Below are positions 10,869 to 36,200 of a stretch of 64,000 bases of DNA, piece by piece. Position 1 is the stretch's first letter; every line of letters starts with the position of its first letter. The DNA is taken from NCBI GenBank assembly GCA_958298945.1, contig OY282606.1, positions 25,951,740-26,015,739 of the forward strand. The letters run 5' to 3'. The position numbers and the translations under genes were made by a program. The stretch comes from Atherix ibis (lineage: Eukaryota > Arthropoda > Insecta > Diptera > Athericidae). The notes under the pieces are model-generated. The model made no database searches and was not told the DNA's origin. It saw only the letters and a program-made list of their open reading frames with translations.

Positions 10869-11783
10869 GTAAGTACATACGTACAGATGTGTCACAGTGC
10901 CGACTGAGGCCCACCAAATAAATCTCTACACGGCCATTTACCATAGTCTAATCGAATACTATAAGTACTTTTTTTTTACTATAATATACTAGTAGATATA
11001 TGGTAGTTGTCGTACTAGTATGCATATATACATATGTAGATCAGATAAATAGGTTTAAGAATCGCAATAATTTCACATCGAATAGCGAAATGAGGTTGTT
11101 GAACTTTTACCCACATATCGTTGATGAATAAAAACAACAAAAAAAGTACCTTTATACAAAATACTATAAACAAACAGATCAATTTGCGTCAACGTATTAT
11201 TATTGGTCAAAAAATTTTACATTCAATTTGGTTTTTACAAATAATTTCTTTCAATCATACTCATTACAACCGATTATGTGGTATTTTTAGAATTAATTTA
11301 TATTCTAATGTGTTTAGATATTTTTCATTCAACTTTTTTTGGCTAATACATGGTAATATGCTGGGGCAACTTTAAAGCGTGTTCTTTTCAGAATGTCACG
11401 AGATTAAAAACAACTCTGCCAGATAATTAAGTGGCAACGAATTTTTGTAACTACTTCTGTAAAAAAAAAATTATTTAATTTTTAATTTTATTAAATCAAT
11501 TTTGAGTGATTAACACATTTTTAAAAACAATAATTGCCTTGCCATGTTTTTAGTGATTTGAAATCTAAAAAAATAATAAATTCTGATGGTCCGCGCCTCG
11601 ATATTCGTTTTAAGAGTATCCAAAGAAAAACCTTATTTTTTTAACAACTTTATTCTGTAATGCCAAAAACAAGTAAATTTCTACTATACTCGTATAGCAG
11701 AAAAAATAACATTTACTTACCTTGTACTAAAAGTCTTTCAAAAACTATTTAAGGCTATCGAATTTTTGCTTCGGAAATATTTA
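10869..11783. other. No gene seen
   Basis: AT-rich sequence between the candidate first exon and mariner B1. A plus-strand open frame at 11121-11375 has an AT-driven composition (Asn, Ile, Lys, Phe) and no motif. Confidence 0.45.
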
Positions 11784-12951
11784 CGAGGGTCATTCAATAA
11801 GTACTTAGCCTCACCGCCCGATAGAACTGCTTTCACAAAAGAAATTTACCATCGTGCAGTACATTTTTTTAGTTTTTTTTTTAGAAGGGAAAACGCGCAG
11901 CGAAATCAAAGATCGATTGGATGCTGTGTATGGTGACTCTTCTCCTTCGATGGCGACCGTCAAGAATTGGTTCAACGGGTTTGTTCGTGGCCGCACGTCC
12001 GTTTTTGATGAGCCACGCCCAGGTGCCCCGAAAACGGCTGCTACGGAGGAAAACGTTAAAAAAGTCCACGATCTCGTGTTGGCAGATCGTCGATTGAAGG
12101 TTCACGAGATAGGTAAGACTGTGGGCATCGCAGTAGGAACGGTGCATCATATTCTACACGAAGAACTGGGCATGAGAAAGCTGTCGGCGCGATGGGTGCC
12201 GCGTTTGCTTACACCGGAAAACAAGCGCAACCGTGAGACCACATCGGCGACGTGTCTGGCGCTGTTTCAGCGCAATCCAGCGGAGTTCTTGGGTCGTTTC
12301 GTAACCGTCGACGAAACATGGATTCACTGGTACACACCAGAGACCAAGGAACAGTCGAAACAGTGGAATTCAGCCGGCGAACGTGCTCCGAAGAAGGCGA
12401 AGACTGTTCGATCGGCCGGAAAGGTGATGGCCACCGTTTTCTGGGATTCACAAGGTGTGATCCACATCGATTATATCGATAAGGGTAAAACAATCACGGG
12501 GCGCTACTATGCTGACTTATTGGGCCGATTTGACGTCGAATTGAAGAAAAAGCGGCCTCGATTTGTGAAGAAAAAATGCTGTTCCACCACGACAACGCGC
12601 CGGCTCACACCTCCGCCGTCGCCATGGCCAAATTGGTCGAATTGCGCTACGAATTCCTGCCCCATCCACCGTACTCTTCAGATTTGGCCCCCTGTGACTA
12701 CTTTTTGTTTCCAAACCTGAAAAAATCACTCGCCGGGAATAGATTTGGGTCGAAACAGGAGGTCATCGTCGCCACGGAGGCCTATTTTGCTTCCCTCGAG
12801 AAAATGTATTTTTTGGACGGGTTAAAAAAGTTAGAGCATCGCTGGGTCAAGTGTATCGAGCTTGAAGGAAATTATGTAGAAAATTAAATTGCCACCTTTC
12901 CAAAATTTTCGTTTTTCTTTTGTAGGCTAAGTACTTGTTGAATGACTTTCG
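11784..12951 (+). mobile_element. Mariner family B, copy B1
   Basis: Flanked by TA on both sides. It starts CGAGGGTCATTCAATAAG and ends TTGAATGACTTTCG, imperfect inverted repeats with internal GGCTAAGTACTT-type motifs. It is 1168 bp and carries one transposase frame on the plus strand. Confidence 0.92.
11860..12887 (+). pseudogene. Mariner B1 transposase, start lost and frameshifted
   Basis: Compared with copy B2, the 5' UTR and first codons are deleted between TTTTTTTAG and GAAGGG, so the ATG is gone. The frame then reads [21 protein letters not shown] with the helix-turn-helix region and [14 protein letters not shown] (first catalytic Asp). Near 12574 a one-base slip moves the reading frame. 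The second frame (12576-12887) holds HHDNAPAHTS and the SSDLAPCD motif with the other two acids. Apart from those two lesions the protein would be close to full length and D,D34D type. Confidence 0.88.
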
Positions 12952-14633
12952 TACAATAGCTTAAATAATACACATAACATTTACAATAGTTTTCGATAAA
13001 ATTTTATTTTATTATATTACAATAATATATAAAAAGCCATCAAAAAATCTTCAAAATTTTTTTTATTTAAAAGGGTCTGTATTTTCGGTCAATACGATAT
13101 TTTGCTTAGTTTCACAAGCAAAAATCTAACAGCGTCAAATTGCACGATCTTGAAGGCTAATTGACATCACCATAAAATTCGAAATTAGTATCATCAAATT
13201 TCCGTCTTGTTGAAATATTATGAAGTTCACAATAAAATCTTTAAGTTCATGCCAAAAAAATAAGAATATACACAAAAATAACCGAACTTTATATATAAAT
13301 CATACAACATGCAGCGCCATCTATTGAAAATTTACAGCATTAAAAAGATACATTCATCCTCTTTCAAACGCACCTAAATTCATGTAAATCGGATGACAAT
13401 TTGAATTTTGCCATTAAGCACTGAAACGCTATCACGACCAGTCTTGCAGGACTCGATCCTTTTGAGTTAATTTTTTAATTACTTTTTTAGATATTTCAGA
13501 TTATAATTCGACTATAACTAGGCAAATGATGGTTTTCAAATACTCTTAAATTTAAGGATTCTCTGCGTAAATACTTCGCGTATTCTTCTAGAAAAAAATC
13601 CAAGGTTGTTGTCGAATCGCACCATTTTGGAGGACAATTGACATCACCAAATCTCAAAACTATGCATTCCGGGAACTTTTCCCCAGACAATTAATTTTTT
13701 CGGATACAATGGCTAACACCCCCCCCCCCCCCTCCTCGCAATCCCTTATTGATTTTTAGACTCCCATTTATGGCAATTTTGCTTATTGCTGTTATCCACC
13801 AAGCGAGAAATAAGTAACATCGCTGAAGAAAATTTTGTTCAAAAAATCAGGACCCAAAAAAATCAGTTCAGTGGCTAAAAAAATATTTTAAATAATATAA
13901 AATGGCAACCCTAAGCAAAATAAATGCCATCTTGGATGACATGTATTTTTGAGAGCTTTGCCAAATAACAGGGCTGTATTTTCGAAACCAAGAAATGAAT
14001 TTATCATAAGGGCATACTGGTCAGAATTGACGGTAACGGTATGTCCTTCTTCATTTTAAACGTAATACGCGGCAATGACACCTTCAGACCAAAATGCACA
14101 CCAGACAGTCACTTTTTGCGGATACAATGGCTTACTCATAGTCATTTGTAGGGTATTATCATATACTGGAATTTTACTGTTGTCCCAGGACCCAATCGAC
14201 GTAACTTGTGCGCATATTATGGTCAGTTAAATGATCCTTGAAGTAAAATAATAGACCTTAAGCTAAACAAGCTGTCAAATGAACAAGGATGTACTTTCTG
14301 AGCCACAAAATAAATAATCTTTTATAAATCTTGCAGATTTTTTTATCAAGTTTGGATGAGGATAAAGATATCTTCCAGAAAGTTTTCCTTAAAATATGCC
14401 TATTCCTATTTTACGATTAAATACTCACCTTATATTCATTGAGAAATATTTATATTCTTAAAAAACAACCAAATTTTATAATATTTATTTTTATTTGTTC
14501 TATAATAAATTCATGAAATTTGTTAATTTTTTATTTGATTATATTTAATAAGTGCACCACATGTGAAAAATATTTTTTTTTAAATTATTGGAATGCGTGA
14601 ACATGTGAAAAAAATTTTTGTACTAAAATAAAA
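12952..14633 (-). mobile_element. C-family IS630-like fragments (C4), minus orientation
   Basis: Three degraded blocks read on the minus strand as C-family transposase: about 13100-13220, 13430-13700 and 13900-14165. The last shows the equivalents of WCAFWSEGVIGAYY and NEEGHTVTVNS. A 14-base C tract at 13719-13732 separates two blocks. No ends are recognisable. The remaining sequence to 14633 is AT-rich and holds nothing I can name. Confidence 0.55.
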
Positions 14634-26068
<11,435 letters not shown>

Positions 26069-27081
26069 CAAAATAACGCAAATTCATTGAATTTTCTCAC
26101 CTTTTCTGCCCCCAAATTGAAAAAACAAAAACCAAAGCAATAAGAAAATTGACAGAAATATATAAGATGATCAAATCAAGACCAACAACATTACCAGTTT
26201 TGACGTTTTCACAGCTAATTAGACAAAACTAAATAAATTGCAGTACTAGATTTACAACACTGAATCGTATAGAAAAATCGCAAACTTAATTGTTTTATCA
26301 AAAAGTACATTACTATTAAGTTGAAAATAAATTAATTAATATTAATATATATTTAAAATTCATAATAAAATATATACAATGGAAAGATAACAGAAATAAG
26401 TCATTAAATATATAAACTCTGATTACAAAGTGAAATTCTATTCTCATATTGGTTTTATAATAATAAATGACAAAAACGCCAGCACCATTTCTGCAAGTTT
26501 TTGCATATTTTAGAAATTTTTTACATGAAATATTTTAATATTTTTAAATTTATTTCGCGCACATTAAATTTATAAACATCAACTTTCAAATATTAATTTT
26601 GTAAAATTTATTTTATATAAATTTCTAAAATACCCATTTTTTTAAATTTATTGATTTTTTTTGTTATATCGAATTTTTAAATAATGGATCATAGTATTTA
26701 TTTAAAATAAATGACCGTAAAATTCTTCGATAACATGAAACCTCTTCAAAATTATTTATTAAAAAAAAACCTGAATAATTAGAAAATATAAGAATTATGC
26801 TATGGGATATGTCATTCTATTTGCTCATGAAAATAAAATTGTAATATATCTTCCATTTTATAAGAATACATTTCATATAATTGGCCTCTCGTAATGTTTC
26901 TTCGGCTGTGTAAATTGGGCTTTACAACAAGAATAGAGATTAATTTTGAGAGAACATCGAAATGCTGCTCTCTCGGTTGTCGGGGTCGATTTCGATGAGT
27001 GAGTCTGTCAAAATTTCAAAAACAGGGCAGAAGCGGTGATTTTCTTACTATTAATCCGCACTTTATAGACAAATAGTAAAA
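26069..27081. other. Divergent upstream region, S6KL and POLDIP3
   Basis: About 1 kb between the two start codons, which face away from each other. The segment 26930-27080 is richer in G+C and is the likely POLDIP3 5' UTR. No TATA box is evident for either gene. Confidence 0.45.
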
Positions 27082-28574
27082 ATGGATTTGAGTTTAGATG
27101 AAATAATAAAACAGAAAGGGATCTGGACAATACCAAAGAAAAAGTAAGTAATTATCTAATATAGAAATGAGTAGTTTTAATAAATATTTAACTTTTTTAT
27201 ATGAATTTTCAATTTTGGTTTCTGTACGTCAGGTTTCCAGTGACAAAGCGACTTGGGACGGTGCGAACCGCTAAAATTCAAAATCCCAAATTAGTGGATG
27301 CTCGAATTAAAATTATACAAAACAACCGGCTTAAGATACGTGACGCCCGAGAAAAACTCTCCCAAGCTACTACTAAGCCAATAGGGGATGCTCGGCTACG
27401 GCTGATCAAGAAGCAGAAGCTGTCTTCTTCAAACAGTAATGTTCGAACGAAGAGATTCAATACGACCAGACCAAAATTACAACGTCCACCGCCAAGAAAA
27501 ATATCTGTTGTAGGAGTTCCACGCGGGTATGTTGATTATGACAATATGGAAATTGAAGAAGGTAAGTAAAATGGTTTTTTTTTGTTTTTTTTTTTTTTGT
27601 TTACATATTTTTTTTGTTTTTTTTTTGTTTTGTTTGGTTTATATTGAAAATTGTTTTTGTTTTGGTAGCTCACTATGAACCCATATCTATAGCTTTACGG
27701 CGGACAGTCCACAATGAAATGGCACCACCATTCGGTTATGCTGTACCCGACCGTCCCTCAGGTCACATGTGGGGTAAAGATCCATTCGAATGCTATGATC
27801 CTCCGGTATCAAGGCCTTCTGATATGGTAGAACCACAGAATATCCGTCGTGATATTAGAAATATGTCACCTGAACTGATGCCACGTAAAGGCATTTTAAG
27901 GTTTGTACCACGAACGTTTTTTGTAAATTGAACATGGACTCTTGTTTATATAAAATGCTTAACTTTCAGATCCACGAGAACAGTTAGTCCGCCAATATAT
28001 CAAAGACGATTTATTCCTGATAATACATCCCATTTGTCGTATGAAATGCGTTCGAGACTTGAGCATGCACCAGATCCACACGCTTCATCGGGCATTTTTG
28101 CAAACCCACTAAAAAAGCAAAGTCCTCCACCGAGGTCATTGTCACAGCATCAGCTTTCCTCTGGGTTTAGGATTGTTGTCAGCAACCTACACAGCAGTGT
28201 CACTCAAAGCGACATAAAAGAGCTCTTCGAAGATATCGGTGCATTATTAGAAGCACGTTTAGTTCGGCCAGGCGTAGCTGAAGTTATATTCAAAAGTTTA
28301 AAAGATGCTGAAAAAGCAGTCGATACGTATCATAATCGGCAATTAGATGGACAGCCGATGAAGTGTCTATTAGTAAATCCACGAGCTTCCAATAAGCCAA
28401 CCGCACCTGCACTTAAAACCTCAAAGTATGTTAACTCATTCTACAATATTATGTCTATAATAGTTAAGTTATTATATTTATTTTTTCAGTGCATTTTCCT
28501 CAAAATCTTCAAGCAAGACAGCTTTAGAAATTGACATCGATGCCTTGCATAAAGTTCTTTTCCGCCGTAATTGA
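27082..28574 (+). CDS. POLDIP3: POLDIP3/SKAR homologue, RRM mRNA-export factor
   Basis: Five exons join in frame: 27082-27143, 27233-27561, 27669-27900, 27970-28425 and 28490-28574. The total is 1164 nt, 387 aa, with all junctions GT..AG and matching phases. The protein opens MDLSLDEIIKQKG, the N-terminal motif of POLDIP3/SKAR and other Aly-type adaptors. It then carries DAR-type repeats (VDARIKI, RDAREKL, GDARLRL at about residues 40-80). An RRM at about 260-335 has FRIVVSNLHSSVT as its first strand and LVRPGVAEVIF later, followed by LDGQPMKC. It ends EIDIDALHKVLFRRN, the short C-terminal helix of the family. In mammals SKAR is a substrate of S6K1 and couples exon-junction-bound mRNA to translation and export. 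The same role here is inferred. Confidence 0.93.
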
Positions 28575-29095
28575 ATGCTAGATTTTTTTGCATACACTTT
28601 TTAATTGTGCAGAAAAGTAACGCTTATCATAATGGAGATATTTCTCGTTTTGTTTTTAATCCTCATTTAATAAATATAAGTGTGGCAAAAATATAGTTTC
28701 CAATATTAAAATAAAAATTAATGAATTGATAGAGATTTAAAAAAAAAAAATTGTTTCAATTTTAAATAAACTAATCTGGAATGAGAGCTGTCGTCTGCAA
28801 ATTCCATTTAATTTATGGAGATTCTTAATTGAACGTTCAATATTTGATTGGCTTTTGATGGTGTGACCTTATCGACTTTTCATGTTTCGCTTTTGATTAT
28901 TGCCATTTCAATTTCATTACGTTAGGATCACTAAAAGCTGTCGCACTCAGTAGTGCGTTAGAAATAATGGTTGGTTGTGTTCACAAAAAAAAATGTTTTA
29001 GTGGAAATTGGAAAAGATAAACACTACAAATCTCAACAATTTCAAAACTATTTTATTTACAATTAAAACGTCAATTATAATTGATCAATTTAATA
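28575..29095. other. Convergent 3' region between POLDIP3 and PPIP5K
   Basis: POLDIP3 3' UTR with AATAAA near 28667, then AT-rich spacer. The two genes converge here, so polyadenylation signals for both strands should lie in this 520-bp gap. Confidence 0.5.
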
Positions 29096-30270
29096 TTATT
29101 TATTGTCTTTTGGATCAGTAATTTTGGTTGCGAAAAATCTCAGTTTCTGCGAATTGATTCCTCCCACATTTAAGGCATCATCATCTAAAGTTCGAAATTC
29201 TGAAGTATGTACAGACGTTGATTTACCATGAAAGCTTCTGGTCACTCGTTTAGGTGGATCGATAAATAATTCCTTGACTACAATAGCGCCAGGATGATGA
29301 GATATGCATGTTTTTAAATTTAAACAAGACATGGTTTTTGTGTTTTCTGTTGTTTTATTTGGTCCACTTCGATTGCTTTTAAGACTATCGTTTGACGCGG
29401 ATTGTGTTAAAAAACTGGAATCTAGGGTGCCAAATTTTCTATCTTGTAAACTGATTCGTTTCGGTGAGACATGAGAAATCAATTTAAATTCGGAAGCCGA
29501 AACTAATTCGTTTTCGTAAAGACTGATTTGTTTTTTGACTCGATTACGACTTGGACTGCGGATAGTTTCGAGGCACTGTTCTGACTTACTCGTCACTGAT
29601 AGAAGTTGACTCGTCAGTGTATTTAGATCAATACAGGCTGTGCAATGACCGGTTGTTGTTTTCGGATCTTCAACAGATAGGGTGTCTTCAGCCATGATTG
29701 ATATACAAGCTGGCTCACCCGATAGAGTAGCTTCATCTTCATCCTCGCCAACCTACAAATTAACGAAAAAACATTATTATTTCGTAGTACATTTCGTTAA
29801 TATTCGCTGATTGTCATACCAAATCACTACTACCTGCAACCGTAGTAGTAGACCCTTTTCTAGGGGCATCAGTGGTAAAATCGGAACCTACAACTACTGG
29901 TGTTGAGCAGCTATCATCTTCCAACTTTGCGTCACTGTCAATCTGACGAGACCGAAATACATCCGAATCTTCTAAAACCAACTGTTTGCACACCGAGTTC
30001 AAGTCTTCATCCAGTATTGGAAAATATTTCGAAAGCTCTTCACTTCTCGGCAGAACATTCGATCTAAATTGTGAAAATAAAAGAAAGACATTTTTTTACT
30101 TGCTTAACGCTAAGTTAGTTAAAAAGATATTTACCCATCGGTGCTGGCTAAACTTGCAGACATTTCACTGCTTGAATAATCCCGCGAATAACTATCAGAT
30201 ACGACCGGTGAAGATGGTCCGGCACTTGATAAATAACCAACGCTGCTTACGCTAGACTGTTTACTCCAAC
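29096..30270 (-). CDS. PPIP5K: PPIP5K distal C-terminal exons
   Basis: Exons 30270-30135, 30063-29820 and 29752-29096 splice in frame to the 33561 donor. The first encodes [20 protein letters not shown]; the SSAGPSSP block is familiar from vertebrate PPIP5K tails. The remainder is Ser/Thr-rich and acidic-to-basic with no named domain, ending at a TAA at 29096. If the cell stops at 33523 instead, about 345 codons are omitted. Confidence 0.82.
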
Positions 30271-33200
30271 CTTTTGCATGTGCGAATATTTATGTTCGCA
30301 TTTTTATTTATTTTCATATTAATTGTTTTTGTTTCACATATTATATCAACATTGATTCGAGCTACACATTCCAAAGACTATGGAAATAGTCTTAAACATT
30401 TTAAGCAATCAGTAATAATTATATTGAACAAAAGCTGAACGAACAGAAGCATGCATAACTTGTTTGAGTGTATGACATATTGAAAATTACAAAATAAAAA
30501 TAATTTTTTTCAGTGATAACAGAAATATTTCTAATTCTCTTTTTTATAAAATTATATTTAATATGTTCAAATTATGCGAATTTCGTTAAAGGTTTTTATT
30601 AAAATTACATTTACATTAATTATTTTAAAAAATTCAAATCTATATTATGGCGGCCATATTGATATGTTTTGAATTATAATCGCCAGCAGCCATATTGGAT
30701 TACATTGATTGCTCTTGTTGGCGGCCATATTGGATTACATTGATTGCTCTTGTTGGCGGCCATATTGGATTACGTTGATTGCACTTGTTGGCGGCCATAT
30801 TGTCACAATTTGAACGAATTTGTTCGTTTGTTAGTTTACGAGCAACGTTAGGCATTTTTTTAACGACTACTTTGCACCGCCACGACATTGAGGACATTTG
30901 GAGACTTATACGATAATTTCGTTAGATTTTGTGGAATAGATTAGTAAGTTGCAAAAGATTAAAGAGAGGATTTGTGAATCAGGAGCTCGTGAGGTAATTC
31001 TTGGTCACGTGGCATTCATATAATATGTAAGTGATAGTGAACTGACTGCCACAGGGTTGGATATAGGAGGATTGGAATAAATCATGAATGGGAATCCAAT
31101 CTGGATTCTGAAAAGCAGCTTACTTGCCACTCACTTCGGTATGGATATTGAACAGACTGGTTTTTAATGGTTGCCCAATGATACGACTTAAAAATGTCTC
31201 TATTGCTTGAACGCATATATTTTTGGGCAAATTAAAAAAAAAAACACTTACCTTCTACTGTAAACACCTTCACTTTAAAATTAAATTAAAATATTTGAGC
31301 TATTTAGGTAAATTTTTTAAGTCTGTGTGTAATTTATATCAATAAATCAAATCAGAGCTATACCATATGTTATTAAAAAGTTATGAGACCCGAGTTTTTT
31401 TTATATTAATTGTATATTTTTGAGTAACTTTTTAGTTTAATTAAAATTCAGACATAAAAAATAAACAATCTATCGAAATTTTTCAGTAAAAGATATTTAT
31501 TTATTTCTTAAAAAGAAACTGTAGAATTTGGGAATAAAAACCCCTAAACAATTGGGAAAGGAAATCCTTAAGGTATAAGAATTATTTTTAATATAAAAAA
31601 AACGGTCAAGATACTTAATCTTTATATCTTCCAAGACCCGATAGGCTTACTGAATGGAAAGGTACTAAAAACCGTCTTATTTTTTTTCCTTTAGAAATAA
31701 ATATGAACTAAATTTAAGAAAAATTAATATTATAAAAATTGTATACGAGGTCTGTTCAAAAAGTATCGTTTTGAAATTTTGAATTTTCGCGGGTTATGTA
31801 TATTCGATTTTCGATTTGTTTTTGTGGCGTTATGTTGGTACTCATGTCTCTCCTTTATGCCGACAAGTTCGGCCATTTTGAATATTCAGTTAATTTTTGA
31901 CAGCTGCTTTGCTTGCATGTGTTTTGGCTCGTCTTCGGTTTTTGCTCAATTTCGACCAAAAACAACATCGCATTAACATTGCTAAGAAGCAATGTTAATC
32001 TGTCCGCGACGACCCAAATTTGCTCCAGAGTGTCATAACTGGTGACGAATCATGGGTTTATGGTTATGGCGAGGAAACCAAAGCTCAATCATCCCAATGG
32101 AAGCTGCCACACGAGCCAAGACCGAAAAAAGCGCCAAGTTCGGTCGATAGTGAAGGTTTTACTTACAGTTTTCTTCGATTGCAGGGGCGTGGTGCATCAT
32201 GAGTTCTTGCCACAGGGTAGAACGGTCAATAACGAATATTACCTACAAGTTATGCGCAAGTTGCGTGAAGCAATCCGCCAGAAACGCCCGGATTTGTGGA
32301 AGAACAAAAATTGGCCACTGTATTCCCCAGATCTGGCCTCCTGTGACTTTTTCTTGTTCCCGTAACTGAAGAGCCCCATGAAAGGACGACGCTATGCCAC
32401 GATTGAGAAGATAAAGACGGCATCGAAGGAGGAGCTGAACAAGATCACAAAAAATGATTTTTTGAAGTGCTGCGAGGATTGGAAAAAACGTTGGCACAAG
32501 TGTATAATATCTGGTGGGGATTACTTTGAAGAGGACAAAATAGATATTCATGAACAAATAAATAATTTTTCAAAAAACACAAAATTCACGATACTTTTTG
32601 AACAGACCTCGTATATATACTTTGTTTAAATGTAACGTGCAATAATGTAAAAAAAATTCTATAGTTTACAAGAAACAGAAAATATTATAAATAATTTTTG
32701 ATTATGCAATTGTAATATGGTATTATGAAAAAAGCAAAAGAAGCATAACTTAAATAAAGGCAGTGAAAAAAATGATCGATTTTTAAAGAAGTTAAATTCA
32801 TTTTTTTTTTATAAATATAATTTTATTATAATAAACATTAAAATAATACAAAATAAAGAAGAAGAAAAAAATGTTCATTCATATAATTTCGGATATGATT
32901 TAACATTCACAAGCAAATATTATATTTATAATAAAAATTATTTATTGAAAGAAAAAAAATCGTATGGCATAAATATATAAGAGCATTAAATAATTTTATA
33001 GTAAAAGTAATAATAATGAAAAACCAAAAAATTAACTGAAAATAGAATCTTATACAGTTTAAATTTTAATACAATATTAATAAATTTTTAAAATTTTTCA
33101 TAGAAAACAATTTCGAAAATAAGTTTTTTTTCCATAAATAATTTAAACAAATATCGCCAAAGTAATTTATCGCAAAAATGGCATTTTAAAAATAATATTT

Positions 33201-36200
33201 AACTTGAGCGCTTTATTACATGCGTTATCGAAATAGAACGACGATAATACTTTCATTTTCATTTTAAAATGAAATAGAAACTTCTATGGTATATAAATAA
33301 TTAAATAATAACTTATGTACATCAATCGAATAACGAAAATAATCTTAATTATTATAAATTTTATAGCAAATAAATTCGACTATAAAACCGACTGTGCAGA
33401 AGAAAAAAAAATACAACTGAAATTTTCGTACGAACGAAAATGATAAAAATTCTATTTAAAAAAAAAAACAACTAAAAACAACTATAGTGTAGCACAGAAA
33501 TAGAGTAGTTTGTGTTGACATCTTAGAAGTTATTGGAAGGCAACTCTGGATCGAACTTACTACTAAGTGTTGTTGGCCGTTCTGGAAGGCAATTCTGCGG
33601 TGTTTGCGTCGGTGTTGGCACCGGTGTGGACGGATATTTCGGTGGCGAGGATGCAGGCGTCTTAAATAGTGGAGCAGTTGTCATCTTCTCCAAGAACGCA
33701 TCCAATTGCTTCAGCGACAGTGCATTATGAAGTGTCTCTAATGGCCGAATTGTAGGTACACCACCAAAACCTTCTAGAACTGCTTAGAAATAAATTTCGT
33801 GTACAAAAGATGGATTGGGATTTTAACAATTTTCATTGTATTTTTATTACAACATTTTCTTTTCTTTTTGTTACATTACCAATTAAAACGTTCATTAATT
33901 ATTATCAAAAAAAAGTTTTCTTTATTTTTAAAAATATCGTTTCTGTTTAGTTTTATGGAAATTTTTACTATAAAATAAGTACATATATGTGTATGTGTGT
34001 ATTGACTTCAAAACGAATATTATTTATTTTCAAGTGATGAAAAATGACCAAAAAAATTGCTGGCTGATCAATATTTAACAAAAAAATTGTGTTCTTTCAG
34101 ATAATATCCGGTTTTGAGATAATTAATTAATATTAATCGATGGTTGATAAGTATTAATATAGAATTAGTACTTTTTAATTATTTAAAAAGCACAGTTATA
34201 TCATTTAACAGATGTCAAACCAATATGTCATCCAAAGTATAAGCTGTTATTTTATTGGGGCTATAAAATCTGCAGAAGATACTAGGTATATAAGCTTAAA
34301 TCCGCTGTTTAATCATAGATGGGGTGAGTGAGCGTATTAAGCTACCATTGGCACGCCGTACTTTTTTTTATGAATTTGACATCTGTCAACATTAATCAGT
34401 ACACATTGTCAGCAATTTCGTACAACAACATACATTTTTACTTTCGTAATCATGTCTATTTTTGTGCCAGAAAAAGAACATATGCGGGAAGCTCTGCTTT
34501 TCTGCGACAGTTTGAAGAAATCGGCTGCCGAATCGTATCGAATGCTTATGGAGGCCTATGGTGACAGTGCTTTATCGGAAACAACGTGCCGAGATTGGTT
34601 TCGTCGGTTCAAAGAAGGCAATTTTGACTTGTGGGACAAGAAGCGTGAAAATCGGCCTAGGAAGGTTGAGGACCATCAATTGCAGGCTCTTTTGAACGAA
34701 GACGGTACCCAATCGCATAAAATGCTCGCGGAGCAATTGGGTGTTACTCAACCAGCCATTTCTACTCAACCGCCTTCGTGCCATGGAGAAGATTGAAAAG
34801 ATCGGAAAATGGGTGCCGCATAAATTGATGGAGCGACGCCAAAACACATGCGAAATCTTGCTCGCCAGACAAAAAAGAAAGTCGTTCATGCATCGGATTG
34901 TGACAGACGATGAAAAGTGGATATATTTCGAGAATCCTAAACGCAAGAAATCGTAAGTTTATCCCGGCCAACCATCAACATCTTCCCCAAAACCAAATCG
35001 CTTCGGACGGAAGACGATGCTGTAAGTTTGGTGGGATCAGCAGGGTATCCGTCTACTATGAGATGTTGAAACCTCGTGAAACTTTCAGTGCCCACCGCTA
35101 CCACCAACAACTGATCAAATTGCAACGTGCTCTGCGTGAAAAAAGGACGGATTATCAACAAAGACATGACAAGCTGATTTTCCTCCACGACAACGCACCA
35201 TCGCACACGTCAAAAATTACCCCAAACTATTTGGAGACACTCAACTGGGAGGTGCTACCCCATTGCGCTTATTCATCAGACCTGGCCACTTCCGACTACC
35301 ACCTGTTTTCGTCAATGGGCCACGCGCTCGCTGAGCAGCACTTCGATTCTTACGAAGACGTCCGAAAATGGCTTGATGAGTGGTTTGCCTCGAAAGAGAA
35401 GTAATTTTTTTGGCGTGGTATCCACAAATTGGCCGAGAGATGGGAAAAATGTGTAGCTATCGAGGGCAAGTACTCTAAATAAATTTGTTTTTGCTTTCTA
35501 TGAAAAAACATGTGTTTTTTTTAATAAAAAACAGCGGATTTGAGCTTATACACCTGGTACACTTATAAAGTTTTTGCTAAAAGAACAGGTTTTGGATTCT
35601 GATTTTTTCGAAAAAAAAGTTTCTTCGGAGATAAGGCTCTTTTCTGCCACGTTGGATATATGAATAAGCAAAAATTGTCGTGTGTGGGGCTATAAAAACC
35701 CGCAAGTGACTGCAAATAAGCCATTGTGCATTGTAACCTGTAAAAGTCATTGGGCCGTGTTTCTTTGAAATAAAGAAGAGACCGTAGTCGTTAATTCTGA
35801 GCACTATGACCATATAATAGCCCATTTTTTTTTAGCCTGAACTTGAAGATTCTAAGCTGGCCCAATGTGATTTTAGAAAAATGGCGCAACAACCGATACA
35901 ATATGACAAATGTTGCCTCTATTGCGCGAAAAGTTTCCATTTGATGTCAATTGGCGTTCAAGATCTTGCGATTTGACGTCAATGAATTTTTTCTTTTAAT
36001 GTTATTTTTAATGTACAATTGCAAATATATTTTTTTTTATATTAAATTAATTATGAGATATTTTAGAGGTGTATTTTGTTAAAGTATTAATAAAACTACT
36101 AAAAAGATTTTCCATGTTTTCCCTCCGTTTCAATGCGTAAAATATTTTCACAATAAAATTAGTTTGAATTTTTATTTGAAGATAATTTTTTTAAATATTT

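Noticed and set aside
12209..12493. Minus-strand frames opposite mariner B1 transposase
   Set aside because: Shadow frames of the transposase; they recur wherever B copies do.
30700..30897. Minus-strand frame beginning MSSMSWRCK
   Set aside because: Most of it is the 35-bp tandem repeat translated; no family resemblance.
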